Source: Sphingomonas sp. AP4-R1 (lineage in GTDB: Bacteria > Pseudomonadota > Alphaproteobacteria > Sphingomonadales > Sphingomonadaceae). Taken from it: 64,000 bases of DNA. Location: contig NZ_CP053346.1 in NCBI RefSeq assembly GCF_013113735.1, positions 62,001 to 126,000 on the forward strand, given 5' to 3'. Positions 44,123-53,318 of this stretch are shown in pieces; position 1 is the first letter of the stretch, and every line of letters starts with the position of its first letter. The notes below the pieces were generated by a model. It searched no databases, had not been told where the DNA came from, and saw nothing but the letters and a program-made list of their open reading frames with translations. Position numbers and translations under genes: made by a program.

Positions 44123-47100
44123 ATGCGGACTGCGGGCCGGCTCACCTCTTCCCTCATCGCCCTGCTCGGCAGCGCCGCGCTTTTCGCCCAGACGCCCTCC
44201 GCTTCACCGCCCCCTGCCTCCCCCGGCAAGCCCGCGCTCACCCAGCCCGCCGCCTCGCCCGACGGCCGCACGATCGCCTTCGCCAGCGGCGGCGACATCT
44301 GGGAGGTTCCCTCCACCGGCGGCATCGCCCACCTGCTCGTCACCGATGCCGCCACCGAGGCGCGCCCGCTTTATTCGCCGGACGGCAAAAGCCTCGCCTT
44401 CACCTCCACGCGCGGCGGCAGCACGAACATCTTCCTGCTCGATCTCGCCTCGGGCGCCGTCACGCGGCTCACCTGGAGCGAGGCCAGCGAGGAACTCGAC
44501 AGCTGGTCCGCCGACGGCAAGTGGCTCTACTTCGCCTCCAGCGCCAACGATCCCGGCGGCACGCCCGATGTCTTTCGCGTCTCGGCGGCCGGAGGCACGC
44601 CGATCGAGGTGAGCCGCGAGGATTATCTCTCCGAATTCCAGGCCGCCCCCTCGCCCGACGGCAGCATTGTGGCGCTGGCGGCGCGCGGCATCAGCTTCAA
44701 TCAGTGGTGGCGCAACGGTCACAGCCATATCGACGAAACCGAGATCTGGCTGAAGCCGCTCTCCGGCACTGGCGCCTATCGCAAGCTGCTCCCCGGCGGC
44801 GCCAAGCAGGCCTGGCCGATGTGGAAACCGGGCGGCGCCAGCATCGTCTATATGAGCGACGCGTCGGGCGCCGAAAATCTGTGGGAAGTGCCTGCAGCCG
44901 GCGGCACGCCGACCCAGCTGACCCGCTTCACCTCGGGCCGCCTGCTCTTCCCGACGATGGCGGCGGACGGCAAGGCGATCCTGTTCGAGCGGGACATGGC
45001 CGTCTGGCGCTACGATCCCGCCACGGGCCAGACCGCCGAAGTGCCGATCACGTTGCGCGGCGCGCCCGCGACCGAGGGCCAGCGTCACCTCAACCTCGCC
45101 ACCTTCACCCGCCTCGCCGTCTCGCCCGATGGCCAGAAGGTGGCGGTGATCGCGCATGGCGAGGTGTTCGCCGCCCCCGCCAAGGACGGCGGCACCGCCC
45201 AGCGCATCACGAACAGCGTCGGCGCCGAGCGCGAATTGACCTGGTCCCCCGATTCGCGCCGTATCCTCACCGTCGGCGAACGCGGACTGGATCGCCGCGT
45301 CGCCGAATATGATGTCGCCGCCGATCGCGAGACGATGCTGACGGGCGCGGGCATCGCCACCGTCCCGGTCTATGCGCCGGACGGCAAATCGATCGCCTAT
45401 GTGAAGGATGCGCGCGAGCTGCACCTGCTCACGCTCGCCGCACCCGGCAAACCCGCCACCGATCGCATCCTCTATACCGGCACGCTCGCCACGGACGAGG
45501 GCGACGGCCCCCGCCCGACCTTCTCGCCCGACGGCCGCTGGATCGCCTTCCCGCTCGTCGATCGCCGCTCCTTCGTGAACGTGAACGTCGTCGCCACGGC
45601 GGGCGGCCCGGCGCGCCCGGTCAGCTTCCTCGCCAACGGCCAGATGGGCGGCATCGCCTGGAGCCCGGACGGCAAATATCTGCTGATCGACAGCGCCCAG
45701 CGCACCGAGGACAGCCGCCTGATCCGCATCGATCTGCTGCCCCACGTCCCCCGCTACCGGGAGGATGCGTTCCGCGACCTGTTCAAGCCCAAGTCGCCCG
45801 GCGATCCGGCGCCGGACAAGGGCCCGTCCACCACACCCCAGCCCAAGCCCCTGCCCGCCGCCGCGAAGAAGAAGGGCGCCGCCGCCCCGGCCAAGCCCGC
45901 CGTCCCGCCGGTCGAGATCGTATGGGAAGGCCTGCGTGATCGCGCCACGATCCTGCCGATCGGCCTCTCCGCCGAGCTTCCGCACGTCTCCTCGGACGGC
46001 AAGACGCTCGTCTTCCTCGCCCGCGAGAAGGGGCAGGAAAATCTCTACAGCTACAATCTGGACGAGCTGGCGACCGAAACCCCCGTCGCCCAGCAGATCA
46101 GCGCCAGCGATCGTCCCAAGGCCGATGCCGGCCTCACCGCCGACGGCAAGACGCTCTTCTATCTCGACGGCGGGCGCATCATCGCCACCCCACTCGAAAA
46201 GCCCGCGCCCAAGGTGGTGGCCGTCACCGCGCAGATGGACGTGGATTTCGCGACCGAGAAGCAGATCATGTTCGACGAAGCGTGGAGCGTCCTCGATCGC
46301 AACTTCTTCGATCCCGCCTTCAACGGCCATGACTGGAAGGCCTTGCGCGCCCAGTATCAGCCCTATGTCGATGGCGCGCGCACGCCGGACGAGCTGCGCC
46401 GCGTGATCGGCCTGATGATCGGCGATCTGAATGCCTCGCACAGCGGCATCAACCGCCCCCGGCGCGGGCCGGGCGCGCTGCCGCAGGGCCGCGTCGGCAT
46501 GCTCGGCCTGCGCTTCGATCGCGCCGCCTATGAGGCCGGTCGCGGTCTGGTCGTGAGCGAGGTCGTGCCCCTCTCCCCCGCAGCGATCGAGGGCAAGATC
46601 GTCCCCGGTGAGCGTCTCGTCAGCGTCGACGGCCACGCGATCGGCGCGCACGACAATCTGGACGCGCTGCTGGAAAACAGCGTCGGCCAGCGTGTCGCGA
46701 TCGGTGTGTCGGGGCCGAACGGCACCCGCACCGTCAACCTCAAGCCCGTCACGCTCACCACGATCGACGGCCTCGCCTATCGCGGCTGGGTCGATCGCCG
46801 CCGCGCCTATGTCGATCGCATCTCGGGCGGCAAGCTGGGCTATGTCCACATGGCGGACATGAGCGCGGACTCGCTCGACCAGCTCTATCTGGATCTGGAT
46901 GCGGACAATCAGGCGAAGCAGGGCGTGGTGATCGACGTCCGCAACAACAATGGCGGCTTCGTCAACGGCTATGCCCTCGACGCCATTTCCCGCCGCAATT
47001 ACCTGACGATGGAGCCGCGCGGCCTCTATCCCTTCCCGGCGCGGCAGGCGCTCGGCCAGCGCGCGCTGGGCCTGCCCACAATCCTCGTCACGAACCAAAG

Positions 47101-47392
47101 CTCGCTCTCGGACGCGGAGGATTTCACCGAGGGCTATCGCGCGCTCGGCCTCGGCAAGGTGGTCGGCCAGCCCACGGCGGGCTGGATCATCTACACCTGG
47201 TCCGAAACCCTGATCGACGGCTCCACCGTCCGCGTCCCCCGCGCGAGAATTCGCACCCTTTCGGGCCAGGACATGGAGATGCACCCGAGGCCGGTCGACA
47301 TCGCCGTGGAACGCCCGCTCGGCGAAACCGGCGCGGGCACCGACGCGCAGCTGGACGTGGCGGTGAAGACTTTGCTGGGGGCGGAGAAGTAG
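44123..47392 (+). CDS. Tricorn-like S41 family protease
   Basis: 1089 residues from ATG 44123 (AAAGG seven bases upstream; the frame opens earlier without a signal). The N-terminus is exported (SSLIALLGSAALFA). Two beta-propeller blocks of WD40/PD40-like repeats follow, with repeated SPDGK/SADGK motifs to about residue 590. A Pro/Lys/Ala linker and a second propeller part lead to the tricorn core domain near 720, a PDZ domain (about 800-890) and the S41 catalytic domain. Catalytic Ser is in TNQSSLSDAEDF near residue 1000; an upstream His sits in LNASHSGI. It degrades peptides in the periplasm. Confidence 0.92.
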   Translation: MRTAGRLTSSLIALLGSAALFAQTPSASPPPASPGKPALTQPAASPDGRTIAFASGGDIWEVPSTGGIAHLLVTDAATEARPLYSPDGKSLAFTSTRGGSTNIFLLDLASGAVTRLTWSEASEELDSWSADGKWLYFASSANDPGGTPDVFRVSAAGGTPIEVSREDYLSEFQAAPSPDGSIVALAARGISFNQWWRNGHSHIDETEIWLKPLSGTGAYRKLLPGGAKQAWPMWKPGGASIVYMSDASGAENLWEVPAAGGTPTQLTRFTSGRLLFPTMAADGKAILFERDMAVWRYDPATGQTAEVPITLRGAPATEGQRHLNLATFTRLAVSPDGQKVAVIAHGEVFAAPAKDGGTAQRITNSVGAERELTWSPDSRRILTVGERGLDRRVAEYDVAADRETMLTGAGIATVPVYAPDGKSIAYVKDARELHLLTLAAPGKPATDRILYTGTLATDEGDGPRPTFSPDGRWIAFPLVDRRSFVNVNVVATAGGPARPVSFLANGQMGGIAWSPDGKYLLIDSAQRTEDSRLIRIDLLPHVPRYREDAFRDLFKPKSPGDPAPDKGPSTTPQPKPLPAAAKKKGAAAPAKPAVPPVEIVWEGLRDRATILPIGLSAELPHVSSDGKTLVFLAREKGQENLYSYNLDELATETPVAQQISASDRPKADAGLTADGKTLFYLDGGRIIATPLEKPAPKVVAVTAQMDVDFATEKQIMFDEAWSVLDRNFFDPAFNGHDWKALRAQYQPYVDGARTPDELRRVIGLMIGDLNASHSGINRPRRGPGALPQGRVGMLGLRFDRAAYEAGRGLVVSEVVPLSPAAIEGKIVPGERLVSVDGHAIGAHDNLDALLENSVGQRVAIGVSGPNGTRTVNLKPVTLTTIDGLAYRGWVDRRRAYVDRISGGKLGYVHMADMSADSLDQLYLDLDADNQAKQGVVIDVRNNNGGFVNGYALDAISRRNYLTMEPRGLYPFPARQALGQRALGLPTILVTNQSSLSDAEDFTEGYRALGLGKVVGQPTAGWIIYTWSETLIDGSTVRVPRARIRTLSGQDMEMHPRPVDIAVERPLGETGAGTDAQLDVAVKTLLGAEK

Positions 47393-47424
47393 GGGGACAG
47401 GTCTTCCCCCTCATCCCCACCCAC

Positions 47425-47575
47425 CCGTTTGGTTCGAGCTTGTCGAGAACAGGGTAGGCTTCGAGCGAAGTCGAGAAGCCGGGACACGGAATACGGGCTT
47501 GTCCTGAGCGCCTGCCTTGGCAGGCAGTCGAAGGGCTCGATCCCTGAGGGTTCTCGACAAGCTCGAACCAAACGG
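47425..47575. repeat. 26-bp perfect inverted repeat (TTCGAGCTTGTCGAGAAC type)
   Basis: Arms 47425-47450 and 47550-47575 are perfectly complementary. The 99-base centre holds a further CTTCGAGCGAAGTCGAGAAG-like element and a GCCTTGGCAGGC hairpin. Nothing else is coded in 47393-47642. Confidence 0.85.
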
Positions 47576-47642
47576 ACGGAGGGCGAGGGAAAGCAGTCAC
47601 ACCCCGACTTGAGTCACACGTCACATCGTGACACATTCGGCC

Positions 47643-49049
47643 ATGGCCGCGCCGCTCGATCGCAAGCTCTATCTCGGCCCGCGCCTGCGCGTGCTGCGCC
47701 GCGAACTCGGCATCAACCAGACGCAGATGGCCGAGGAGCTGGGCGTCAGCCCCTCCTATCTCAACCATCTCGAACGCAACCAGCGCCCGCTCACCGCGCA
47801 GATGCTCGTCCGCCTCGCCAACACCTACGACATCGACATGCGCGATTTCGTCGCGGGCGGGGGCGAGGCGGCGGCGGGCGATCTCCACGCGGCCTTCGCC
47901 GACGGCCTCGTCCGCGATCTCGGCATCCCGCGCCAGGAACTGAACGAACTGGCCGACGCCCATCCCGGCGTGGCCGAGGGGATCGGCCGCCTCTTCCGCG
48001 CGCTCACCGATCTGCGCCGGCTCCCGGAGGCGCTCGACCGCATCGCCCCCGCCGCCACCGCGTCACCCGTCGAATGGCTGCGCGATCATTTCCAGCAGCG
48101 CCGCAACCATCTAGCCGAGCTGGACGCCGCCGCCGAGGCGATCGCCGCCGATCTCCCCGACGATCCCGCCTCGCTCTACCATGCTCTGAAAACGCGGCTG
48201 GCCGACACGCACCGCATCGGCGTCTGGATCGTGCCCGCCAGCGTGATGCCGCAGGCGCTGCGCCATTACGACCTCCACCGCCGCCGCCTGATGATCGCGG
48301 ATCGTCTGACCGCCCCCTCGCGCCTGTTCGCGCTCGCTTACCAGCTCTGCCTGATCGAGCTGGAGCCCCTGATCCTCGAACAGGTCGAGCGCGCCGCCCC
48401 CGCCGATACGGAAGCCCGCACGCTCGCGAAAATTGCCTTCGCCAATTATGCCGGCGCCGCTCTGCTGATGCCTTATGCCCGCTTCGTCGCCGCGGCCGAG
48501 GAAAGTCGCTACGATTGCGGCTGGCTCGCCGCGCGCTTCGGCGTGTCGTTCGAGCAGCTCGCGCACCGCCTCACCTCGCTGGACCGCAGCGGCACGCGTG
48601 GCATCCCTTTCTTCCTGCTGCGTATGGACGCGGCCGGACAGGTCTCGCGGCTCGTATTGACCGAGGCCTATCCCTTCGCGCGCCACGGCGGGGTCTGCCC
48701 TCGCTGGAACGGCACGACGGCGCTGCGGGCGCCGGGCGAGATGGTGGCCGATCTGGTCGAAAGCCCGGACGGCGGCCGCACGCTGATCCTGGCGCAGGCT
48801 CGCGCGCCCGAGGCATTGCGCGGCGCTGTATCGCCCCGGATCGTCGCGATAGGTTGTGACGCGCGCCATATGGAGGCGATCGTCCACGCCGATCCGCTCC
48901 GCGCCCACGCCGCCACCACGATCGGCCCCGCCTGCGCCTTCTGCGAGCGCCCCGATTGCCCCGATCGCGCGATGCCCCCGGTCACGCGCTCGCTCACGCC
49001 CAGCCAGCACCAGCGCCCGATCGCGCCCTATCCGTTCCGGCGGACCTGA
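47643..49049 (+). CDS. ScfR-type short-chain fatty acyl-CoA regulator
   Basis: 468 residues (GTG 47628 would add five). The N-terminal XRE HTH is LRVLRRELGINQTQMAEELG. The middle is an IrrE/ImmA-like part without a clear HExxH, and the C-terminal ScfR domain ends with the cysteine pair ACAFCERPDCPDRAMPP. Members control glyoxylate, methylcitrate or related acyl-CoA pathways by sensing the acyl-CoA. The target genes are not in this window, so it acts on distant promoters or on itself. Confidence 0.88.
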   Translation: MAAPLDRKLYLGPRLRVLRRELGINQTQMAEELGVSPSYLNHLERNQRPLTAQMLVRLANTYDIDMRDFVAGGGEAAAGDLHAAFADGLVRDLGIPRQELNELADAHPGVAEGIGRLFRALTDLRRLPEALDRIAPAATASPVEWLRDHFQQRRNHLAELDAAAEAIAADLPDDPASLYHALKTRLADTHRIGVWIVPASVMPQALRHYDLHRRRLMIADRLTAPSRLFALAYQLCLIELEPLILEQVERAAPADTEARTLAKIAFANYAGAALLMPYARFVAAAEESRYDCGWLAARFGVSFEQLAHRLTSLDRSGTRGIPFFLLRMDAAGQVSRLVLTEAYPFARHGGVCPRWNGTTALRAPGEMVADLVESPDGGRTLILAQARAPEALRGAVSPRIVAIGCDARHMEAIVHADPLRAHAATTIGPACAFCERPDCPDRAMPPVTRSLTPSQHQRPIAPYPFRRT

Positions 49050-49083
49050 TAAGCTCGCAGAAAAGTCGGTGCCACCGCCCATC

Positions 49084-49168
49084 CGTTCGTGCTGAGCGAA
49101 GTCGAAGCACGGGCTTTACGGGTAGCGCTCGCAGCACGTTCTTCGACTTCGCTGCGCTCGCAATGACG
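49084..49168. repeat. Extragenic inverted repeat (CGAAGTCGAAG type)
   Basis: CGTTCGTGCTGAGCGAAG (49084-) pairs imperfectly with CTTCGACTTCGCTGCGCTCG (49141-). It belongs to the same family as 52350-52437 and ends just before the secF stop. Confidence 0.75.
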
Positions 49169-49180
49169 AAGGGCTGGTGT

Positions 49181-50140
49181 TTAGCTGATCCGTTCGGCGC
49201 GGCTCGCCGGGCCCTTCTTGGGCGCGGCGGCGAAGGGCTGCGGCTTCAGCCCCAGCGAAATGAGCAGCGAACTGGACACGTAGATCGAGCTGTAGGTGCC
49301 GACCACCACGCCCAGCATCATCGCCGCCGTGAAGCCGCGCAGCACCGGGCCACCGAAGATCAGCATCGCGCCCAGCGCCAGCAGGATCGTCACCGAGGTC
49401 ATCACGGTGCGCGGCAGCGTCTCGTTGACCGAAAGGTCGATCAAAGCGCGCATGTCCATCTGGCGGTACTTGCGCATATTCTCGCGGATGCGATCGTCGA
49501 TCACGATCTTGTCGTTGATCGAATAGCCGATGATCGTGAGCACGGCCGCCACGATGTTCAGATCGAACTCCAGCTGCGTCAGCGCGAAGAAGCCGAGCGT
49601 GACGAGCAGATCGTGCGCGATCGCGACGAAGGTGGAGACGCCGAACTGCCATTCGTAGCGGAACCACGAAAACAGCGCGATGCCGAACACGGCGAGGAAC
49701 ACGGCCAGCATGCCGTTGCGGATCAGTTCGCCCGAAACCTTGCCGGACACGGTCTCGGCGCGGTTGAAGCTCACGCCCGGATAGCGCTTGGCCAGATCGT
49801 CCTCGACGGCGCGGACGATCTTGTTCGTCGCGCCCTCGTCGGCCGAGGTCGGCATCGGCAAGCGGATCGAGACGGTGTCGGCGGCGCCGAACTGCTGGAG
49901 CGCAGCCTCGCCGACGCCCACCCGGTCCACTTCGCCGCGCAGCTGATCCAGCACGGGCGGCTGCTTGAAATGCGCCTCGATCATCACGCCGCCGACGAAA
50001 TCGACGCCGAGGTTGAGCCCGCGCAGCCCCACCAGAGCGGCGGCCGCGACCGTCAGCAGGATCGTCAGCCCGAACGCCCAGTGGCGCAGGCGCACGAAGC
50101 CGATATTGGTGTTGTCCGGGACAAGCTTCAGAAGGCGCAT
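49181..50140 (-). CDS. secF: Protein translocase subunit SecF
   Basis: 319 residues, six membrane helices. Signatures LGVDFVGGVMIEA, then the C-terminal SecD/F fold with GYSINDKIVIDDRIRENMRK and NETLPRTVMTS. It forms the proton-driven SecDF-YajC complex that pulls exported proteins across the inner membrane. GAGG nine bases before ATG 50140. Separated from secD by 110 bases containing a repeat, so expression may rely on read-through. Confidence 0.97.
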   Translation of the reverse strand: MRLLKLVPDNTNIGFVRLRHWAFGLTILLTVAAAALVGLRGLNLGVDFVGGVMIEAHFKQPPVLDQLRGEVDRVGVGEAALQQFGAADTVSIRLPMPTSADEGATNKIVRAVEDDLAKRYPGVSFNRAETVSGKVSGELIRNGMLAVFLAVFGIALFSWFRYEWQFGVSTFVAIAHDLLVTLGFFALTQLEFDLNIVAAVLTIIGYSINDKIVIDDRIRENMRKYRQMDMRALIDLSVNETLPRTVMTSVTILLALGAMLIFGGPVLRGFTAAMMLGVVVGTYSSIYVSSSLLISLGLKPQPFAAAPKKGPASRAERIS

Positions 50141-50159
50141 CAGAACTTACCTCGTGCCG

Positions 50160-50245
50160 CCGCACCCCGGCGAAAGCCGGAGTCCAGGGCTTCACGCGCT
50201 GCGCTCGCAGCTCTGGATTCCGGCGTGCGCCGGAATACGGATCGG
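50160..50245. repeat. Extragenic inverted repeat between secD and secF
   Basis: CCGGCGAAAGCCGGAGTCCAG (shortened) near 50166 pairs imperfectly with CTGGATTCCGGCGTGCGCCGG near 50212. It is one of the genome-wide repeat families, here lodged inside an operon. Confidence 0.75.
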
Positions 50246-50249
50246 CCGA

Positions 50250-51848
50250 TCATATCGTGATCTCCGTTGGCCGCGCCTTGCGGAGCCACAGGGCCACCAG
50301 CATGCGCGTGAACAGCACGGCGGTGAAGACCGAGGTGCAGATGCCGATCAGCAGCACCACCGCGAAGCCCTTCACCGGGCCGGAACCAAGGCCCAGCATG
50401 ATCAGGCCCGAAATGGCATGGACCGTATTGGCCTCGAAGATCGTGCGGCTGGCTTCCTTGTAGCCCAGCTCCACCGACTGGACGACGTTGCGCCCGCGCC
50501 GGCGCTCCTCGCGGATGCGCTCGTTGATCAGCACGTTGGCGTCCACCGCCGTACCGATCGTCAGCACGAAGCCGGCGATGCCCGGCAGCGTCAGCGTCGC
50601 GTTCAGGATCGCCATCACCGCGAGGATGATAAAGATGTTCAGCACCACGGCGAGGTTCGCATAGACGCCGAAGCGACCATAGGTGACGAGCATGAACACG
50701 ATCACCGCAACCGAGGCGATGATCGAGGCGACGACGCCCGCATGGATCGAATCGGCGCCCAGCTGTGCGCCGACCGTCCGCTCCTCGATCACCTTCAGCG
50801 CGACCGGCAGCTTGCCGGAACGCAGCGCGATCGCGAGCTGGTTGGCGCTGTCGACGGTGAAATTGCCGCTGATCTGCGCGTTGCCGCCCAGGATCGGTTC
50901 GTTGATGTTCGGCGCGGACAGCACGGATCCGTCGAGGATCATCGCGAACGGCTTGCCCGTATTCTCCTGCGTCACGCGCGCGAACTTGCGCCCGCCCTCG
51001 CTGTTGAACTTGATCGAGACGACCGACTGCTGATTCTGGTCGTTCGCCACCTGCGCGTCGATCAGATCGTCGCCCGAGATGATCACGCGGCGCTGCACCG
51101 CGATCAGCGGCGCGCCGCCCGGATTGCCCGGATAGGGCACGATCTGGCTGCCCGGCGGCGCGCGGTTGGCGGCAACGGCGGCGGGATCGGCGGTCAGATC
51201 GACCAGCTTGAATTCCAGCTTCGCGGTCTTGCCCAGCAGCGCCTTCAGGCCCGCCGGATCGGCCAGACCCGGCACCTGCACCAGGATGCGATCCTTGCCT
51301 TCGCGCACGATCGTCGGCTCGCGCGTGCCGAGTTCGTCGATGCGCTTGCGGACCACTTCGGTCGCGGTCTGCATCGCTTTGTCGACCGCGTCGTCCAGGC
51401 CGGCCTGCGTCTGCGTCATCACGATGCGGGTCGAATCGACCACCGCCACGTTCCAGTCGCGCTGGCCCGTCACGCCCACCGCAGACGTCTGCTGCCGCGC
51501 ACGCTCCACCGCCGCATCCAGCTGCGCGATGTCGCGCACGAAGAAGGAGATGCGGCCGTTCGCCGTGGAAATGTCGCCGATGCCGATCTTGGTGTCGCCG
51601 CGCCGCATCTCGGTGCGGATCGTGTCTTCCATCTTCGCCAGATTCTGCTTGGCGAGATCGGCGGTATCCGCCTCCAGCTTCAGGTGGCTGCCACCCGAAA
51701 GATCGAGGCCCAGATTGATGCGCGGCATCCCACCGAGGCCGAGGCCCCGTGCGGTCGATTCGGGCATGAGGCTGGGAAGGGCGAGGAATACGCCCACGGC
51801 CAGGACGAGGATGATCCCCCAGACCTTCCAGCGCGGAAAATCGAGCAC
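50250..51848 (-). CDS. secD: Protein translocase subunit SecD
   Basis: 532 residues from GTG 51848, 16 bases after the yajC stop. N-terminal helix (VWGIILVLAVGVFLALPSLM), periplasmic P1 domains (LGLDLSGGSHLKLEAD, RVLVQVPGLADP), and a six-helix C-terminal part with TVDANVLINERIREERRRGR. Partner of SecF and YajC. The length is typical for Alphaproteobacteria. Confidence 0.97.
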   Translation of the reverse strand: MLDFPRWKVWGIILVLAVGVFLALPSLMPESTARGLGLGGMPRINLGLDLSGGSHLKLEADTADLAKQNLAKMEDTIRTEMRRGDTKIGIGDISTANGRISFFVRDIAQLDAAVERARQQTSAVGVTGQRDWNVAVVDSTRIVMTQTQAGLDDAVDKAMQTATEVVRKRIDELGTREPTIVREGKDRILVQVPGLADPAGLKALLGKTAKLEFKLVDLTADPAAVAANRAPPGSQIVPYPGNPGGAPLIAVQRRVIISGDDLIDAQVANDQNQQSVVSIKFNSEGGRKFARVTQENTGKPFAMILDGSVLSAPNINEPILGGNAQISGNFTVDSANQLAIALRSGKLPVALKVIEERTVGAQLGADSIHAGVVASIIASVAVIVFMLVTYGRFGVYANLAVVLNIFIILAVMAILNATLTLPGIAGFVLTIGTAVDANVLINERIREERRRGRNVVQSVELGYKEASRTIFEANTVHAISGLIMLGLGSGPVKGFAVVLLIGICTSVFTAVLFTRMLVALWLRKARPTEITI

Positions 51849-51864
51849 GGCGCGTCTGTCCCGG

Positions 51865-52206
51865 TCAGTCGTTGGCGGGCTTGGAGCCCGAGCGGACGTC
51901 GGACAAGGTCGACTTGAGCGCACGCACCTTCACGTTCGGGCCCAGCTCCAGCTCCACTTCGTCGCCGTCCACCTTCACGACCTTGCCGATCAGGCCGCCG
52001 CCGGTGACGACGATGTCGCCCTTCTTGGCGCTGTCGATCAGGTTGCGCTGCTCCTTCATCCGCTTCTGCTGCGGACGGATGAGCAGGATGTAGAAGATGC
52101 CGAAGATCAGGATCAGCGGCGCCATCTGGATCAGCAGCGGCAGGAAACCGCCGCTGCCCTGGGCGGCGCCACCGGCGGACTGGGCATAAGCAGGGGATGC
52201 GAACAT
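51865..52206 (-). CDS. yajC: Preprotein translocase subunit YajC
   Basis: 113 residues from ATG 52206. One membrane helix (LIQMAPLILIFGIFYILLI) is followed by RPQQKRMKEQ and the beta-rich cytoplasmic domain KKGDIVVTGGGLIGKVVKV, the standard YajC signature. It begins the yajC-secD-secF operon. Confidence 0.97.
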   Translation of the reverse strand: MFASPAYAQSAGGAAQGSGGFLPLLIQMAPLILIFGIFYILLIRPQQKRMKEQRNLIDSAKKGDIVVTGGGLIGKVVKVDGDEVELELGPNVKVRALKSTLSDVRSGSKPAND

Positions 52207-52349
52207 GAAGGTTTCTCGAGCGTCCCGGGATGAAGCGCGGCCCGAAGAGGGCAAACTGCGCCATGAAGAAGGCGCGCGCCTATCACGATCGGCCGTTCTG
52301 GCGCAATGGCTCGTGCCTTCGGCGCGTCATGCGGGAAAGGCTCCCCCTT

Positions 52350-52437
52350 CCCCGTTCGTTCTGAGCGAAGTCGAAGAAGGTGCTGCGAACGGCACCCCCC
52401 GCGGCCCGTCCTTCGACTTCGCTCAGGACGAACGGGG
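52350..52437. repeat. 27-bp inverted repeat (CTGAGCGAAGTCGAAG type)
   Basis: Arms 52350-52376 and 52411-52437 pair with a single mismatch. It lies in the gap between yajC and the convergent side of the caspase gene; 52207-52484 holds no gene. Confidence 0.85.
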
Positions 52438-52484
52438 AGATAGGACGCTGGCTATCCAGGCCAGCCTCTCATGAATGCGGCCCC

Positions 52485-53318
52485 TCAAGGCACGGGGAAA
52501 GACGGCATCCCCGCAATATAGACGGCGCGGGCCAGATCGCCCTGCCGCCAGGGCGATTGCGCCCCCTCCGTCGCGCGCTGCACCGCCACCGCCGTTCGCC
52601 GGAGCGTGACGTCCAGCGACTGGCGCCGCACGATCTCCGCGGCGAAGGCATGGGCGAAGGGGCTCCCCGCGCCCGCCGGACCGTCCAGCGCGACATTGCC
52701 CGGCTCGGTCGAAAACAGGATCACCGTGGAAAGCCCGGTCAGTTCACCCAGTTGGGCGAGGCCCTGCCCCGATGCCGCCACCTGCGCCATCGATATGCCC
52801 ACCGCCGCGCGCGAGGCGATCGTCTGTTCCCCGATCGCCGCATTCTTCTGGAAGGGATTGTTGCGGCAGGCGTCGATCACGAACAGCGAGGATCCGGCTT
52901 TGCTGCTGATCTGCTGCACGATCGCATCGACGGACAGCAAGGTCTTGCCGTCCCCGGCGAGGAAGTAATTGATGCCGCCCACCTGCAGCCCGTGGCCCGC
53001 ATAATAGACCAGGGCGATATCGCTCTTGCCCAGGCTGCCGACGAAGCGGTCGAGCGCCTCGGACCAGTGCGCGGCATCGGGATCCTCCACCAGCGCGATC
53101 TGGCGGATCCCGGCGCGGGTCAGCGCCAGCGCGATCTCCCGCCCGTCCACCACCGGATTGGCGAGGCGGAGCGAGGGGGAGGCGGCCGTCTGATAGCTGC
53201 CGGTCACGATCAGCGCCTTCACCTCGGCCGCCGCACGTTCGGCCGGCGCCAGCACCGCCAGCACCGCCAGCATCAGCAGCAGGAACGGCAACAGGAAAGG
53301 GCGCAGGCTAGAGCGCAA
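52485..53318 (-). CDS. Exported caspase-family (C14) protein
   Basis: 277 residues with an N-terminal signal (PFLLLMLAVLAVLAPAERAAA). The caspase p20 fold has the catalytic His in VYYAGHG and Cys in FVIDACRNNPF. The segment LANPVVDGREIALALTRAGI is the usual start of the domain. Bacterial caspase homologues (orthocaspases) cut after basic residues or are linked to regulated cell death; this one should act in the periplasm. The start overlaps the neighbouring barrel gene by 11 bases, implying one transcript. Confidence 0.88.
   Translation of the reverse strand: MRSSLRPFLLPFLLLMLAVLAVLAPAERAAAEVKALIVTGSYQTAASPSLRLANPVVDGREIALALTRAGIRQIALVEDPDAAHWSEALDRFVGSLGKSDIALVYYAGHGLQVGGINYFLAGDGKTLLSVDAIVQQISSKAGSSLFVIDACRNNPFQKNAAIGEQTIASRAAVGISMAQVAASGQGLAQLGELTGLSTVILFSTEPGNVALDGPAGAGSPFAHAFAAEIVRRQSLDVTLRRTAVAVQRATEGAQSPWRQGDLARAVYIAGMPSFPVP

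Noticed and set aside
44204..47284. A very long open frame (1026 codons) on the minus strand opposite the Tricorn-like protease.
   Set aside because: It mirrors a high-GC gene with clear domains on the other strand. Its translation is low-complexity Arg/Gly/Ala and matches nothing.
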